From: Rufibacter sp. LB8
Lineage (GTDB): Bacteria; Bacteroidota; Bacteroidia; Cytophagales; Hymenobacteraceae
NCBI RefSeq assembly: GCF_014876185.1
Contig: NZ_JADALJ010000001.1
Span: 2,647,501 to 2,711,500 of the forward strand
Length of the DNA stretch: 64,000 nucleotides
Reading direction: 5' to 3'
Of the stretch, positions 15,393-23,278 are shown piece by piece. Numbering within the stretch: position 1 is the stretch's first letter; every line of letters starts with the position of its first letter. Under the pieces are notes generated by a model. It was not told the DNA's origin and did no database searches. It worked only from the letters and a program-made list of their open reading frames with translations. The position numbers were made by a program, and so were the translations under genes.

Positions 15393-15920
15393 ATGAAGAA
15401 ATTATTATTGGTATGTATTAGTTTTCTTTTGTTCCATTGCACACATTCCCAGCAAATCAAACTTGACGACCATGGGGTCTCTGTCACCCTTGATGACAAC
15501 TGGAGCTACAGCAAGCTTTCAAATGACACTTATGTTCTTAAGTATAAGTGCGAGCAGGATGCAGCTTTCTGTAAGAATATAGTGATTCGAGTCATTAAAA
15601 ACACAAATAAAGAAACATTAGAACAGGTCGCCCAGACTATAGTTGAAACATTGCCTTCCAGATACGAGGCGTATAAGTTAGTAAGTGTCAAGGGGGATAC
15701 CATTGAGGGCAAGGAATACAAGGTGATAGACTATATAATAAAGGAGAAGGATATACACTTGGGTAACACAACAGTGGTCACAAGAAGGAACAATGACTTA
15801 ATTCTTTTCCATTTCGCAGGATTAAATCAACCGAAGGGGAATTTCCTCAAAGAAAGAAATTCCTTTTTTGCTTTTTTAGCAGGCGTGCAAATTGAACATA
15901 AAAATGAAAACGTTCACTAA
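15393..15920 (+). CDS. Hypothetical lipoprotein
   Basis: 175 residues, not recognised. The signal peptide ends with the lipobox LLFHC (Cys16). The mature part (DDHGVSVTLDDNWSYSKL ... NNDLILFHFAGL) has the alternating beta pattern of PsbP/DcrB-like folds, in which a short secreted domain binds lipids or partner proteins; this is a guess from pattern alone. Lower G+C than folP-cdaA just upstream suggests a different history. It lies 49 bases after cdaA. Confidence 0.75.
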   Translation: MKKLLLVCISFLLFHCTHSQQIKLDDHGVSVTLDDNWSYSKLSNDTYVLKYKCEQDAAFCKNIVIRVIKNTNKETLEQVAQTIVETLPSRYEAYKLVSVKGDTIEGKEYKVIDYIIKEKDIHLGNTTVVTRRNNDLILFHFAGLNQPKGNFLKERNSFFAFLAGVQIEHKNENVH

Positions 15921-15976
15921 CAACACTTAAACGCCAGCCTCGGCCGTTGCTCGCCATTTGCAAAAACTCTACCACT

Positions 15977-16026
15977 GGGATTGATAAATCCCCGACATAC
16001 TACTTTCGGATTGGTAAATCCGAAAG
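15977..16026. repeat. Two tandem hairpins upstream of the MNT/HepT pair
   Basis: GGGATTgataAATCCC (15977-15992) and CTTTCGGATTggtaAATCCGAAAG written as arms 16003-16012 and 16017-16026. Both share the loop context ATTgNtaAAT. Possible operator for autoregulation, or a small dispersed repeat. Confidence 0.6.
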
Positions 16027-16080
16027 AGCAAAAAACAGGAATAAACTGGTTTACTGGAAAAGTCGTAATTTGGGATTGAT

Positions 16081-16383
16081 ATGAAAGTTATCAGCGACCA
16101 GATAGGAAGAATCAAAAGCCTCTGTGACCAGCACAGCGTTAGGAGCCTATTTGCGTTTGGCTCGGTTACCACAGAAAGATTCAAAGCTGACAGCGACATT
16201 GATTTAGTGGTTGATATTGACGCCGCTGACCCACTAGAATACACAGACCATTATTTTGAATTGAAATTTCAGTTAGAGCAAATCCTTCAGAGAGAAATTG
16301 ATTTACTGGAGCAGAAAGCTATTAAAAACCCATTTCTCAAAAAAGAGATTGACCGTACCAAAATTCTTATTTATGGAGAATGA
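16081..16383 (+). CDS. mntA: MNT-type nucleotidyltransferase antitoxin
   Basis: Minimal nucleotidyltransferase; in characterised MNT/HepT pairs this protein neutralises the HepT RNase by AMPylating it. 100 residues with the polymerase-beta signature GS at 27-28 followed by DSDID, so the metal-binding Asp pair (39 and 41) is intact. The remainder is the expected helical C-terminus. It overlaps the hepT start by 11 bases. Two hairpins lie 55-104 bases upstream. Regional base composition is lower in G+C than the neighbours, in line with a mobile toxin-antitoxin unit. Confidence 0.9.
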   Translation: MKVISDQIGRIKSLCDQHSVRSLFAFGSVTTERFKADSDIDLVVDIDAADPLEYTDHYFELKFQLEQILQREIDLLEQKAIKNPFLKKEIDRTKILIYGE

Positions 16384-16705
16384 TATCAAGGCATGGTTAA
16401 CTGACATCAAAAGGTCAATCACTGAAATTTACGACTTCCTGCCAGCAGAGAAAAATTTCTCTACCTTCCAGCAAGACCTGAAAACAAGGAAAGCAGTTGA
16501 GCGGAATCTTGAAATTATAGGAGAAGCCCTAAACAGAATTTTACGGGTGAATCCTGATATACACATCACCAACTCCCGCCGGATTGTAGATACCAGAAAC
16601 AGAATCATACACGGCTATGACACCGTTTCAGAGGAAATTATTTGGTCAATAGTTATGAAAGAGTTGCCAAAACTTGAAGGAGAAATTGACCGACTGCTCC
16701 TCTAA
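16373..16705 (+). CDS. hepT: HepT-like RNase toxin (DUF86)
   Basis: HEPN-fold ribonuclease toxin. 110 residues from ATG 16373 (MENDIKAWL); the open frame extends upstream only through the mntA gene in another frame. The catalytic motif RX4HXY is complete: Arg75, His80, Tyr82 in RNRIIHGYD. The 11-base overlap with mntA and the order antitoxin-toxin match described systems. Tyr82 would be the residue modified by the MNT partner, by analogy. Nothing here ties the pair to a phage or plasmid. Confidence 0.9.
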   Translation: MENDIKAWLTDIKRSITEIYDFLPAEKNFSTFQQDLKTRKAVERNLEIIGEALNRILRVNPDIHITNSRRIVDTRNRIIHGYDTVSEEIIWSIVMKELPKLEGEIDRLLL

Positions 16706-16724
16706 ATAACAACCGCACTACTTC

Positions 16725-16764
16725 CCGTTTCCGGCTTCTTTTCCCAAAACGAGGCCAAAAACGC
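16725..16764. repeat. PAL40 palindrome, divergent
   Basis: CCGTTTCCGGCTTCTTTTC then AACGAGGCCAAAAACGC; 19 bases after the hepT stop. Confidence 0.65.
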
Positions 16765-16844
16765 AATCTTCAAAACCACACTTCGCTGATTCTTAGCAGT
16801 TCTTAAAATAGTTTGTATCTTTTTGGCGCTAAAACCTTAATTCT

Positions 16845-17771
16845 ATGCGCTACCTCCGTCCTTTCTTCCTTGCCTTGTTCTCGCTGGTTTCCCTTTTCGC
16901 CAGCGCCCAAAAATCTCCCCAGGAAAAAACCGACCAGAAACTGGAGCAGAAACTGCAGGAGTTGGTTAAAGGCTTTGACGGCGAGGTGGGCATTTACGTG
17001 AAGCACCTGAAAACCGGGAAAACAGTGGTCATTAACGCAGACACGGTGTTTCCCACGGCCAGCATGATCAAAATTCCTATTATGGTAGGCATGTTTGCTA
17101 AGATGGAGCGTGGCGAGATTGACCCGAAGACTGTGCTGCGCTACCGAGATTCCTTGCATTATGCCGGTGAAGACATTGTGGGCGCATTTAGAGACAGCGC
17201 GACCGTGGCCTTGAGCAAAGTGCAGATGCTGAGCATTACCACCTCAGACAACACAGGCAGCTTGTGGCTGCAGCAATTGGCGGGCGGTGGGGTGGCCATC
17301 AATCAGTGGTTGGAAAGCAACGGGTTTCAGCACACGCGCATGAATTCACGCACGGCCGGTAGGCAGCCCAACTGGCGCAAATACGGCTGGGGCCAGACCA
17401 CTCCCCGCGAAATGGCTACTCTAGTTTCTATGATCAGAGACGGGAAAGTGGTGAGCCCAGCGGCCAGTGAACGTATGTACCGCAACTTGGGCCGCATTTA
17501 CTTTGACTCTGAGGCGCTTTCGCAGATTCCGCCGTACGTGCACACGGCCTCCAAGTCTGGCGCAGTGAACCGTTCCAAATCTGAGGTAGTGCTAGTCAAC
17601 GCGCCCAGCGGCGACTATGTGTTCTGCATCATCACCAACAACCAGAAAGACGAACGCTGGGCGTATGACAACGCCGGGTCTGTCTTAATTAGGAACGTCT
17701 CCCAAACACTCTGGCACCATTTTGAACCGAAGTCTGACTGGAAACCCGCGGCGGGTGTAGAGAAATTCTAG
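16845..17771 (+). CDS. Exported class A beta-lactamase-fold serine hydrolase
   Basis: 308 residues; signal peptide of about 21 residues ending FASAQ. Motifs of the serine penicillin-binding fold: SMIK (Ser73-Lys76), SDN at 134-136, TTPREMA as in class A enzymes, and KSG at 237-239. The omega-loop glutamate motif ExxLN that class A beta-lactamases need for deacylation is not present; the region reads SRTAGRQPNWRKYG. It may therefore be a peptidase or a slow hydrolase rather than a true beta-lactamase. It is a single gene after a PAL40 copy; no ampR-like regulator nearby. Confidence 0.85.
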   Translation: MRYLRPFFLALFSLVSLFASAQKSPQEKTDQKLEQKLQELVKGFDGEVGIYVKHLKTGKTVVINADTVFPTASMIKIPIMVGMFAKMERGEIDPKTVLRYRDSLHYAGEDIVGAFRDSATVALSKVQMLSITTSDNTGSLWLQQLAGGGVAINQWLESNGFQHTRMNSRTAGRQPNWRKYGWGQTTPREMATLVSMIRDGKVVSPAASERMYRNLGRIYFDSEALSQIPPYVHTASKSGAVNRSKSEVVLVNAPSGDYVFCIITNNQKDERWAYDNAGSVLIRNVSQTLWHHFEPKSDWKPAAGVEKF

Positions 17772-17858
17772 TTTTGATGCCACTGGTTAATTCCCGATAT
17801 TAGGTTTCTCTACCGGGTGCCCGGCAGGTCTTAAAGTGCACCGGTTGGCTCCCCACGT

Positions 17859-18563
17859 ATGAAAAACCATCTTCTCTCGCAGGTTACGTACAGGCTCGTC
17901 CAAAAACTGGGGCTGCTTTTGGTATTGCTGGCGGGTATTTCGTTTTCGGCGAAAAGCCAGGAAAGCATTGATTTAAAGCGCATCAAGGAACAGACCACAG
18001 ACCCGGGCTCGGTGTTTTTCTATGACTCGTTGGTAAGCCAGTTCAAGACCAGTCCTGCCACTATGACGCTCACGCAGGCGCAGTTTCTGTACTACGGCGA
18101 AATTTTCAGGAAAGGGTTCTCCACCTACGGCCAAAAACCCGAAGACGCCAAAACCTTTAACCAGGAAATCAGGACCGGCAACTATGAAAAAGCCATTCCG
18201 CTGGGCGAAAAAGCCCTTCAACGCGATCCCGTAGACCTGGAACTTATTGCCGGACTCCACATCTGCTACCGCAACACCAACCAGCCAGAGAAAACGGCCA
18301 TGTTTGAAGCAAAGCTGCGTCTGCTATTGAGCGCCATTACCTCTAGCGGTTCTGGCCAGTCACTAAAAGAAGGTTATTGGGTCACCAGCATCTCTGATGA
18401 ATACGTCTTTCTGCCTTTGATGGGCCTGGAAACCATACGCCGGAAAGGCAGCACCGGAGACGCCCCCATGGGCATGACCGATATCTGGCTCATCAAAAAC
18501 CAAGAGTCTGGCAAAGAAGAAGAACTGTTTTTAACGGTGGTCAACCCGCGGGATTTGAAATAA
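17859..18563 (+). CDS. DUF4919 exported protein
   Basis: 234 residues with a long N-terminal signal segment (hydrophobic LGLLLVLLAGISF near residue 17-29, cleavage likely after AKSQ). The mature protein has TPR-like helices (NYEKAIPLGEKALQRDPVDLELIAGLHICYR) and the C-terminal ISDEYVFLPLMGLETIRRKGST that I associate with DUF4919. Probably periplasmic; role unknown. It follows the hydrolase gene by 87 bases on the same strand. PAL40 starts 4 bases after the stop and may end the transcript. Confidence 0.82.
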   Translation: MKNHLLSQVTYRLVQKLGLLLVLLAGISFSAKSQESIDLKRIKEQTTDPGSVFFYDSLVSQFKTSPATMTLTQAQFLYYGEIFRKGFSTYGQKPEDAKTFNQEIRTGNYEKAIPLGEKALQRDPVDLELIAGLHICYRNTNQPEKTAMFEAKLRLLLSAITSSGSGQSLKEGYWVTSISDEYVFLPLMGLETIRRKGSTGDAPMGMTDIWLIKNQESGKEEELFLTVVNPRDLK

Positions 18564-18567
18564 CTAC

Positions 18568-18619
18568 GCTTTTCTGTTTTGGGGCTCATTTCCAGAAATG
18601 AGCCCCAAAACAGAAAAGC
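18568..18619. repeat. PAL40 palindrome, extended
   Basis: 52 bases, self-complementary apart from the central CCAG; outer bases GCTTTTCTG and CAGAAAAGC. Among the best-preserved copies; 4 bases after the DUF4919 stop. Confidence 0.92.
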
Positions 18620-18696
18620 TGCGAAAAATTCGCAGCCTTCCTGTTAAGGTAAAAAGATATGTCAGGCTCTGGAAAGCATCTCGGGCCCCGCCAAAG

Positions 18697-19344
18697 TTAT
18701 TTCTTTTTAGGCTTCCCTCCTTTTCTGCAGCCAAACTCCCCGTCTAAGGCCAACTCCGTGATAAAAACACCGGCGCGGTCAAAGGCCAGACCTAACACAG
18801 AATCATCTGCGCGTTTGATGGCCACCACGTACCTGCCTTCACGGCCCTGGCCCGCTTTCACTAAGGTGGCTCGCGGATAAGTGGCCGTAATGTAGCTGGT
18901 GATGGCACCTGGCAGGTCGGATAGCTCTACCTTAGTTCCATGGAACCTCTGGTGCGTGGCCCTGCTGACAAATTCGCCTCTGGCATTGAAAGTCAGCACA
19001 TGCTTGGTGTCATCTGCGGCTTTCACCAGAACTATAAAGTCACCGCCATTGGTTTTGCCTGCCCTTACAATAGTAGCGCCGGGTAATCTAGACGTAATTA
19101 AAGCTGAAATGGAAACGGGCAGGTCAGCAACGGCCACCTCTGTCAAACGGCGCCTCATGCCTTTAGAACCCGGGGTGCAAGGTCTGCCCGTGGCAGAGTC
19201 TGTGCTAATGTTGGCGCTAGTAGACACCATGGCAAAAGACGCCAATTCATCTACATCTAAGGCAGGGTCTACGTCATTCTGCTCACAACTTGTAAAAAAC
19301 ATGGCAACGCCCACAAACAAGGCCCAGATAAAAGTAGTTTTCAT
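18697..19344 (-). CDS. Lipoprotein with two PepSY-like repeats
   Basis: 215 residues. Lipobox MFFTSC (Cys20) after a short signal peptide. Two homologous units of about 55 residues follow: LPVSISALITSRLPGATIVRAGK (from about 95) and LPGAITSYITATYPRATLVKAGQ (from about 150), each continuing with a D(D)S/T..L.F...G strand pattern. This is the layout of PepSY-like (DUF2874-type) periplasmic proteins, thought to be inhibitory or ligand-binding modules. The C-terminus is very basic (CRKGGKPKKK). Single gene, divergent from the sigma-factor operon. Confidence 0.8.
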   Translation of the reverse strand: MKTTFIWALFVGVAMFFTSCEQNDVDPALDVDELASFAMVSTSANISTDSATGRPCTPGSKGMRRRLTEVAVADLPVSISALITSRLPGATIVRAGKTNGGDFIVLVKAADDTKHVLTFNARGEFVSRATHQRFHGTKVELSDLPGAITSYITATYPRATLVKAGQGREGRYVVAIKRADDSVLGLAFDRAGVFITELALDGEFGCRKGGKPKKK

Positions 19345-19683
19345 GATTTGTCTCTGTTTAAATTGGTTAGGGTAAAGAATGGTCTGCTAGCTGAGCCCTC
19401 GGCATCGGTTTATGGAGCATCTGCAGGTATCTCCGGAAGTTAGGGGCTTTATCTAACATTACGCACGCTCAGAAAGCCACCGTTGCCTTAGAAATAAAAA
19501 AAATTCTCAGGCAGCGAATCCAGGGGAACACCTCGTACTCTATGGTAACGGGGCAACTGAAAAATTCCAACCTCTACCGGCAAGGCTACTACAGGAAAAG
19601 CAGCGCTGTCACCAAGAAATTCTGGTTGCTAATTGGTACCTTGATCCTTACTTCCGTCTGATTTCTCACTTTGTGTAACCCGC
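19345..19683. other. Intergenic region between divergent genes
   Basis: Promoter region for the leftward lipoprotein and the rightward sigma-factor operon; no clear TAnnTTTG pair was found. It holds one short frame described separately at 19542. Confidence 0.5.
19542..19661 (+). CDS. Possible 39-residue basic membrane peptide
   Basis: ATG 19542 to TGA. The peptide has a basic, Tyr-rich N-terminus (YRQGYYRKSSAVTKK) followed by one hydrophobic stretch (FWLLIGTLILTSV) at the extreme C-terminus, like a tail-anchored micropeptide. It sits 22 bases before the ECF sigma-factor start on the same strand. No similarity recognised; may be chance. Confidence 0.3.
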   Translation: MVTGQLKNSNLYRQGYYRKSSAVTKKFWLLIGTLILTSV

Positions 19684-20250
19684 GTGTTTTTCAGGAAAAA
19701 CAGCAAGGCTTTTGATTTAACTGACACACTGAACGGTTGCCTCAAAGGCAAACAAACCGCCCAGCGGGCACTCTATGAGCATTATTTTTCTTTTGCCAAA
19801 AGTATTTGCCTTCGGTACGCGGCCAGCCAAGAGCAGGCAGAGGAGATGGTGAATGACGGATTCCTGAAAGTTTTGGAGAAACTTCCCCTCTATGACCCTA
19901 CACGGGCCTTTGAGGCCTGGTTCAGGACGGTGGTGATCAGGACCAGCATTGACTACTATAGAAGAAACCAACTGCAGGGCACCAGAATCACGTTGGAAGA
20001 TGCCCCAGAACCCGAGTATGAAGATAACCTGCTGGAGAACATGGCCGCTGAGGAGATCCTCACCTTGGTCCAGAAACTACCCCCGGCTTACAGGGCTGTC
20101 TTCTCCTTGTTTGTAGTAGATGGATATACCCATGCAGAAATTGCTGAGCTGCTGGGCATCAACGAGGGCACCTCCAGGTCTAACCTGGCCAAAGCCCGCA
20201 CTAAATTACAGGCGTGGGTAAGCACAAGCCACCCGGCCTACATGAAATAA
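19684..20250 (+). CDS. ECF-type RNA polymerase sigma factor
   Basis: 188 residues, sigma-70 family of the extracytoplasmic type. Region 2 is visible at about 28-95 (ALYEHYFSFAKSICLRYAAS, EAWFRTVVIRTSIDYYRR) and region 4 at about 120-180 (LPPAYRAVFSLFVVDGYTHAEIAELLGINEGTSRSNLAKARTKL, the helix-turn-helix). The start is GTG 19684. The next gene begins 6 bases after the stop and encodes a membrane protein with an anti-sigma-like N-terminus, so the pair is expected to be an autoregulated envelope-stress or surface-signalling switch. There is no FecR-type gene or TonB receptor next to it. Confidence 0.93.
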   Translation: MFFRKNSKAFDLTDTLNGCLKGKQTAQRALYEHYFSFAKSICLRYAASQEQAEEMVNDGFLKVLEKLPLYDPTRAFEAWFRTVVIRTSIDYYRRNQLQGTRITLEDAPEPEYEDNLLENMAAEEILTLVQKLPPAYRAVFSLFVVDGYTHAEIAELLGINEGTSRSNLAKARTKLQAWVSTSHPAYMK

Positions 20251-20256
20251 GGAAGT

Positions 20257-21666
20257 ATGTCTCAAGAGCACTTTGACCATAAGATAAAGAAGAAACTGGA
20301 GTCTGTGCGGCCGCCTTTCCGGGAAGAGGCATGGCAGAAATTCAAGCACCTCTTGCCTATGCCCTGGTACCTGCTTTTTCTGAAAAAATACGGCGGTTAT
20401 GCCTATGCCGGAATAACCACTGCGGCCCTGGTGGCCACCACTTATTTTTATCTACAGGAGCGTTCTGAAAATGATTTATTGAAACAAAATCTGGCCACGC
20501 TGCAAACCACTGCGGCAGAACAAAACTCCGGTACTCAACCAGTTTTAGCTAACCAACCTACTGCCCCTTCTTTTAAGATAGACCCCACCTTACCCAACCA
20601 ACCGCTAGCGCGGGCTGAGGCATTTTCAAAAACAGACACAGTTTACCTGGTGCAGAAGATTTATGTTGACAGGCCTGTTTTTGTAAAAGACCGCCACAAA
20701 ACAGAAAGCAGTACCGCCCAAGATGGTCATATCTCAACTGCTATCATGCGCCAAACTGGTAAGGTTTCTGAGGGCACGGGGCCAACCATTTCTCCAGGCT
20801 CACAGGCTTCGGCAAAAAACATAAATAACATGACGGTCGTCACCACCACAGGCAGTTCTGGTTCTTCAAGGGCAAGCGCAGAAAGACAGATCCAGGACAC
20901 CGCTACTACAGGCCAAAGTGAAAGCACTGCCTTGTCAACCATTTCCCGCCCAGACAACAAAGCAAATCTGCCGCTTTCCCCAGACACCACCCGGCACGTA
21001 AACCGGGCAGACACTGTGGCTACGGCAGCGGCCGCCATGACAGACAAGCCTTCGGGTTCTTCCTTTACATTTCCGGCATTACACGCCCGGTTTGGGATAG
21101 CGGCAGATGCCGTCGGGTTTCAACGGCTTGCCTTTGGGCCCACGGCAGAACTGTACCTGGGGGAAAGATTAAGTGTGGGGGCAGGTCTGCAATTCTCTGC
21201 CCCTTTTATTGAGAGCCTGGGAGACCCCAAAGAATTCAACAGAAAAAAAGGCCGGCGCTTTGAAGATGAGTACCGTGACCGAATTCCCAGAAATGACCGG
21301 ATTGAGGGAATTCAGCTAACCACTCAACTCGTGCGCCTGCCTTTGAGTCTGCAGTATTATTTTCCCACCAACGGCAACTTGTCTTTCATGGTCATGGGCG
21401 GCACCAACTTAGATATCTCTGTGCAACAGCGGGTAGATTTCAAGAGCTCATTCCAAGGCAAGCAGGAGTTCAACCGCTTTAACAAAAAGCCCGCGCCAAA
21501 TACGTTCAACAACGTTTTGTATGGGGTAGGGCTGCAGTACACGTTTGGCAAATGGGTGGGCCAGTTAATGCCCTACTACAATTACCAGCTCAGTGAACCA
21601 GCTTACCGAGACTCTACCCCAAAAGTTGGCATAAGCGCCACCATAAAACTTGATATTAGCAAGTAA
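20257..21666 (+). CDS. Anti-sigma-like membrane protein with C-terminal outer-membrane beta-barrel
   Basis: 469 residues. An N-terminal cytoplasmic stretch of about 45 residues (HFDHKIKKKLESVRPPFREEAWQKF) resembles the short sigma-binding segment of such proteins. One TM helix follows (about 47-65), then a 200-residue Ser/Thr/Gln-rich linker, then a C-terminal domain from about 265 with alternating strands and a terminal aromatic/hydrophobic strand (VGISATIKLDISK) typical of outer-membrane beta-barrels. If both readings are right, one chain bridges the inner and outer membranes. It is co-transcribed with the ECF sigma factor. Sensor role is inference. Confidence 0.82.
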   Translation: MSQEHFDHKIKKKLESVRPPFREEAWQKFKHLLPMPWYLLFLKKYGGYAYAGITTAALVATTYFYLQERSENDLLKQNLATLQTTAAEQNSGTQPVLANQPTAPSFKIDPTLPNQPLARAEAFSKTDTVYLVQKIYVDRPVFVKDRHKTESSTAQDGHISTAIMRQTGKVSEGTGPTISPGSQASAKNINNMTVVTTTGSSGSSRASAERQIQDTATTGQSESTALSTISRPDNKANLPLSPDTTRHVNRADTVATAAAAMTDKPSGSSFTFPALHARFGIAADAVGFQRLAFGPTAELYLGERLSVGAGLQFSAPFIESLGDPKEFNRKKGRRFEDEYRDRIPRNDRIEGIQLTTQLVRLPLSLQYYFPTNGNLSFMVMGGTNLDISVQQRVDFKSSFQGKQEFNRFNKKPAPNTFNNVLYGVGLQYTFGKWVGQLMPYYNYQLSEPAYRDSTPKVGISATIKLDISK

Positions 21667-21712
21667 CCCCCGGTTCATCAAAAATTAAGCCCAGAGAAGT
21701 ACCAGAACCAAA

Positions 21713-21754
21713 CCTGTTTTGGGGCTCATTTCCGGAAACGAGGCCGAAAACAGG
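21713..21754. repeat. PAL40 palindrome
   Basis: CCTGTTTTGGGGCTCATTTC then GGAAACGAGGCCGAAAACAGG; 46 bases after the preceding stop. Confidence 0.85.
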
Positions 21755-21815
21755 AAACGGCAGCACAAAAACAGATGCCTGACCAGTCAAGAAGTTGATC
21801 AACCGGCACACCAGA

Positions 21816-21872
21816 AGTAGTTTAAAACAGAAAGGGAGCAGATGATCTGCTCCCTTTCTGTTTTAAACTACT
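21816..21872. terminator. Bidirectional terminator, 28-bp perfect stem
   Basis: Arms 21816-21843 and 21845-21872 are exact complements around one base, with the core AAAACAGAAAGGGAGCAGAT. It lies between the convergent genes ending at 21666 and 21887; the TTTT runs inside the stem serve both strands. Confidence 0.8.
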
Positions 21873-21886
21873 TTAATCAGGCTTAC

Positions 21887-22819
21887 TTACACCAACCGAA
21901 CAGCTTTGGCGATGTCATTGCCTTCATCGTCTTTGTCAATCTCAAACTCCACTTTGTCGCCTACGCGCAGTTCATTGAAATCTGTGTCCAGTACGTTGGT
22001 GAAATGGAAGAACAGGTTATTGGGCGGAAATTTAATGAACCCGTAACCGTTTTTCAGGCTCATGATCTCGCCTTCGCCCAACTCACCGGGAATCATGGAG
22101 CTTTGATCGTCCTCGTCTTCATTTCCGGTGGCCACGTCAGGCTGTGGGGCTAGGTTCCTTTTCTGGTCTGGCTGCACAAACAGGCGCTGAATGCCGGCAT
22201 CTTGGCGGGCAATGCGGTTGTCAATCATGCTGTGCATGGCCAGCGGGTAGGTCACCTCGGCCAATAGGTCTTGTGAGGGGCGCGTGGTCATGCGCTGCCC
22301 ATTGTCTGTGGTGTATTCAAACTCCCAGGTCATGGCCATCACGCGGGTGCCCAAAGTGTTCACCTTGCGCACCAAAGGCACGTAGTCACCGTCTGAGGAG
22401 ATGAGCACCAGCACGTCAAAACGTTTGTAGAAGGCCTGCTCAAAGGCTTCCAGGGCCAGCCACACGTCAATGCCGCGCTCTTGTTTGTAGCCGTCTGGCG
22501 TGGTGCGCACGGGCAGGTAGTGGGTGGTCACGCCTTCAGACATGAGAATGTCATCAAACACGCGGTCCCAGTACAGGGTGTCGCCGCGCTGGCTGGCGTC
22601 ATAGGCGTTGAGGCGCCCTCTGAAATAATGCGCGTCTACAATCTTGCAGAGGCGCGGGTCTACTCCTTCTTCTTCCGCTACCTGGTCTCTGATGAACTCA
22701 TGCAGGCCAGAGATACTGATTCTGCGCTTACGCTGATGCCCGTACGCATAATAGTTGCTGACCTGTAAGAAATAATTGCCGTCATAGAAGACGCCAATCC
22801 TCACTAATTTTTCTTGCAT
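21887..22819 (-). CDS. NYN-domain nuclease fused to a cold-shock domain
   Basis: 310 residues. Residues about 5-180 form a NYN (LabA/DUF88) PIN-like domain: FYDGNYF near the start, GIDVWLALEAFEQA and VLISSDGDYVPLVRKV carry the conserved acidic residues expected to hold metal. After a short acidic linker (GNEDEDDQ), residues about 240-310 form a cold-shock/S1-like RNA-binding domain (IMSLKNGYGFIKFPPNNLFFHFTNV). The fusion points to an RNase that targets structured or stress-related RNA; the target is unknown. It is a single gene followed by the strong terminator at 21816. Confidence 0.9.
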   Translation of the reverse strand: MQEKLVRIGVFYDGNYFLQVSNYYAYGHQRKRRISISGLHEFIRDQVAEEEGVDPRLCKIVDAHYFRGRLNAYDASQRGDTLYWDRVFDDILMSEGVTTHYLPVRTTPDGYKQERGIDVWLALEAFEQAFYKRFDVLVLISSDGDYVPLVRKVNTLGTRVMAMTWEFEYTTDNGQRMTTRPSQDLLAEVTYPLAMHSMIDNRIARQDAGIQRLFVQPDQKRNLAPQPDVATGNEDEDDQSSMIPGELGEGEIMSLKNGYGFIKFPPNNLFFHFTNVLDTDFNELRVGDKVEFEIDKDDEGNDIAKAVRLV

Positions 22820-23198
22820 GGGCTTGGTTGTTGCTATTGTTTTTTGTGTCTGTCTGTGCCTTTATGCAATAGGGAGTAATACCAAGAGAGGGAATCGGTA
22901 ATCTGGAAGGGCCTTACGTATGATGAGTTAAAATAATGGCGGGGGATACACTGTTTCTATCGGTCACACGTGCCTGCTACAGCTTGTCCGGTACCTGAAT
23001 CTTTTTGCCGAATACTTGTCAAATGCCCACGGCACCCTTTGTCACGAGGGCCATGGGCGTACTACAGACTTATTTTCTAGCCTGTGGCGGTCTTCCCTAT
23101 CTTACAAAGAACATACCCGGGCTGTCAAACCGAGATCTGCTACAAAAATATAGAATAAACTAAGGAACCCAAACTATGACAGGTTTAAATACGAAAGC
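22820..23198. other. Gene-free stretch
   Basis: No gene, repeat family or promoter box recognised. It separates two leftward genes. Confidence 0.4.
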
Positions 23199-23226
23199 CT
23201 TACCTGCTAATTTCTTGCAGGTAAGG
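23199..23226 (-). terminator. Probable terminator hairpin
   Basis: CCTTACCTGC pairs with GCAGGTAAGG; 53 bases beyond the stop at 23279. The T-run after the stem is poor. Confidence 0.5.
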
Positions 23227-23278
23227 TAATTATGTGTAGCTACCTCAAACTTGAGGCTAGGTTAAGGACTGTGAATGA

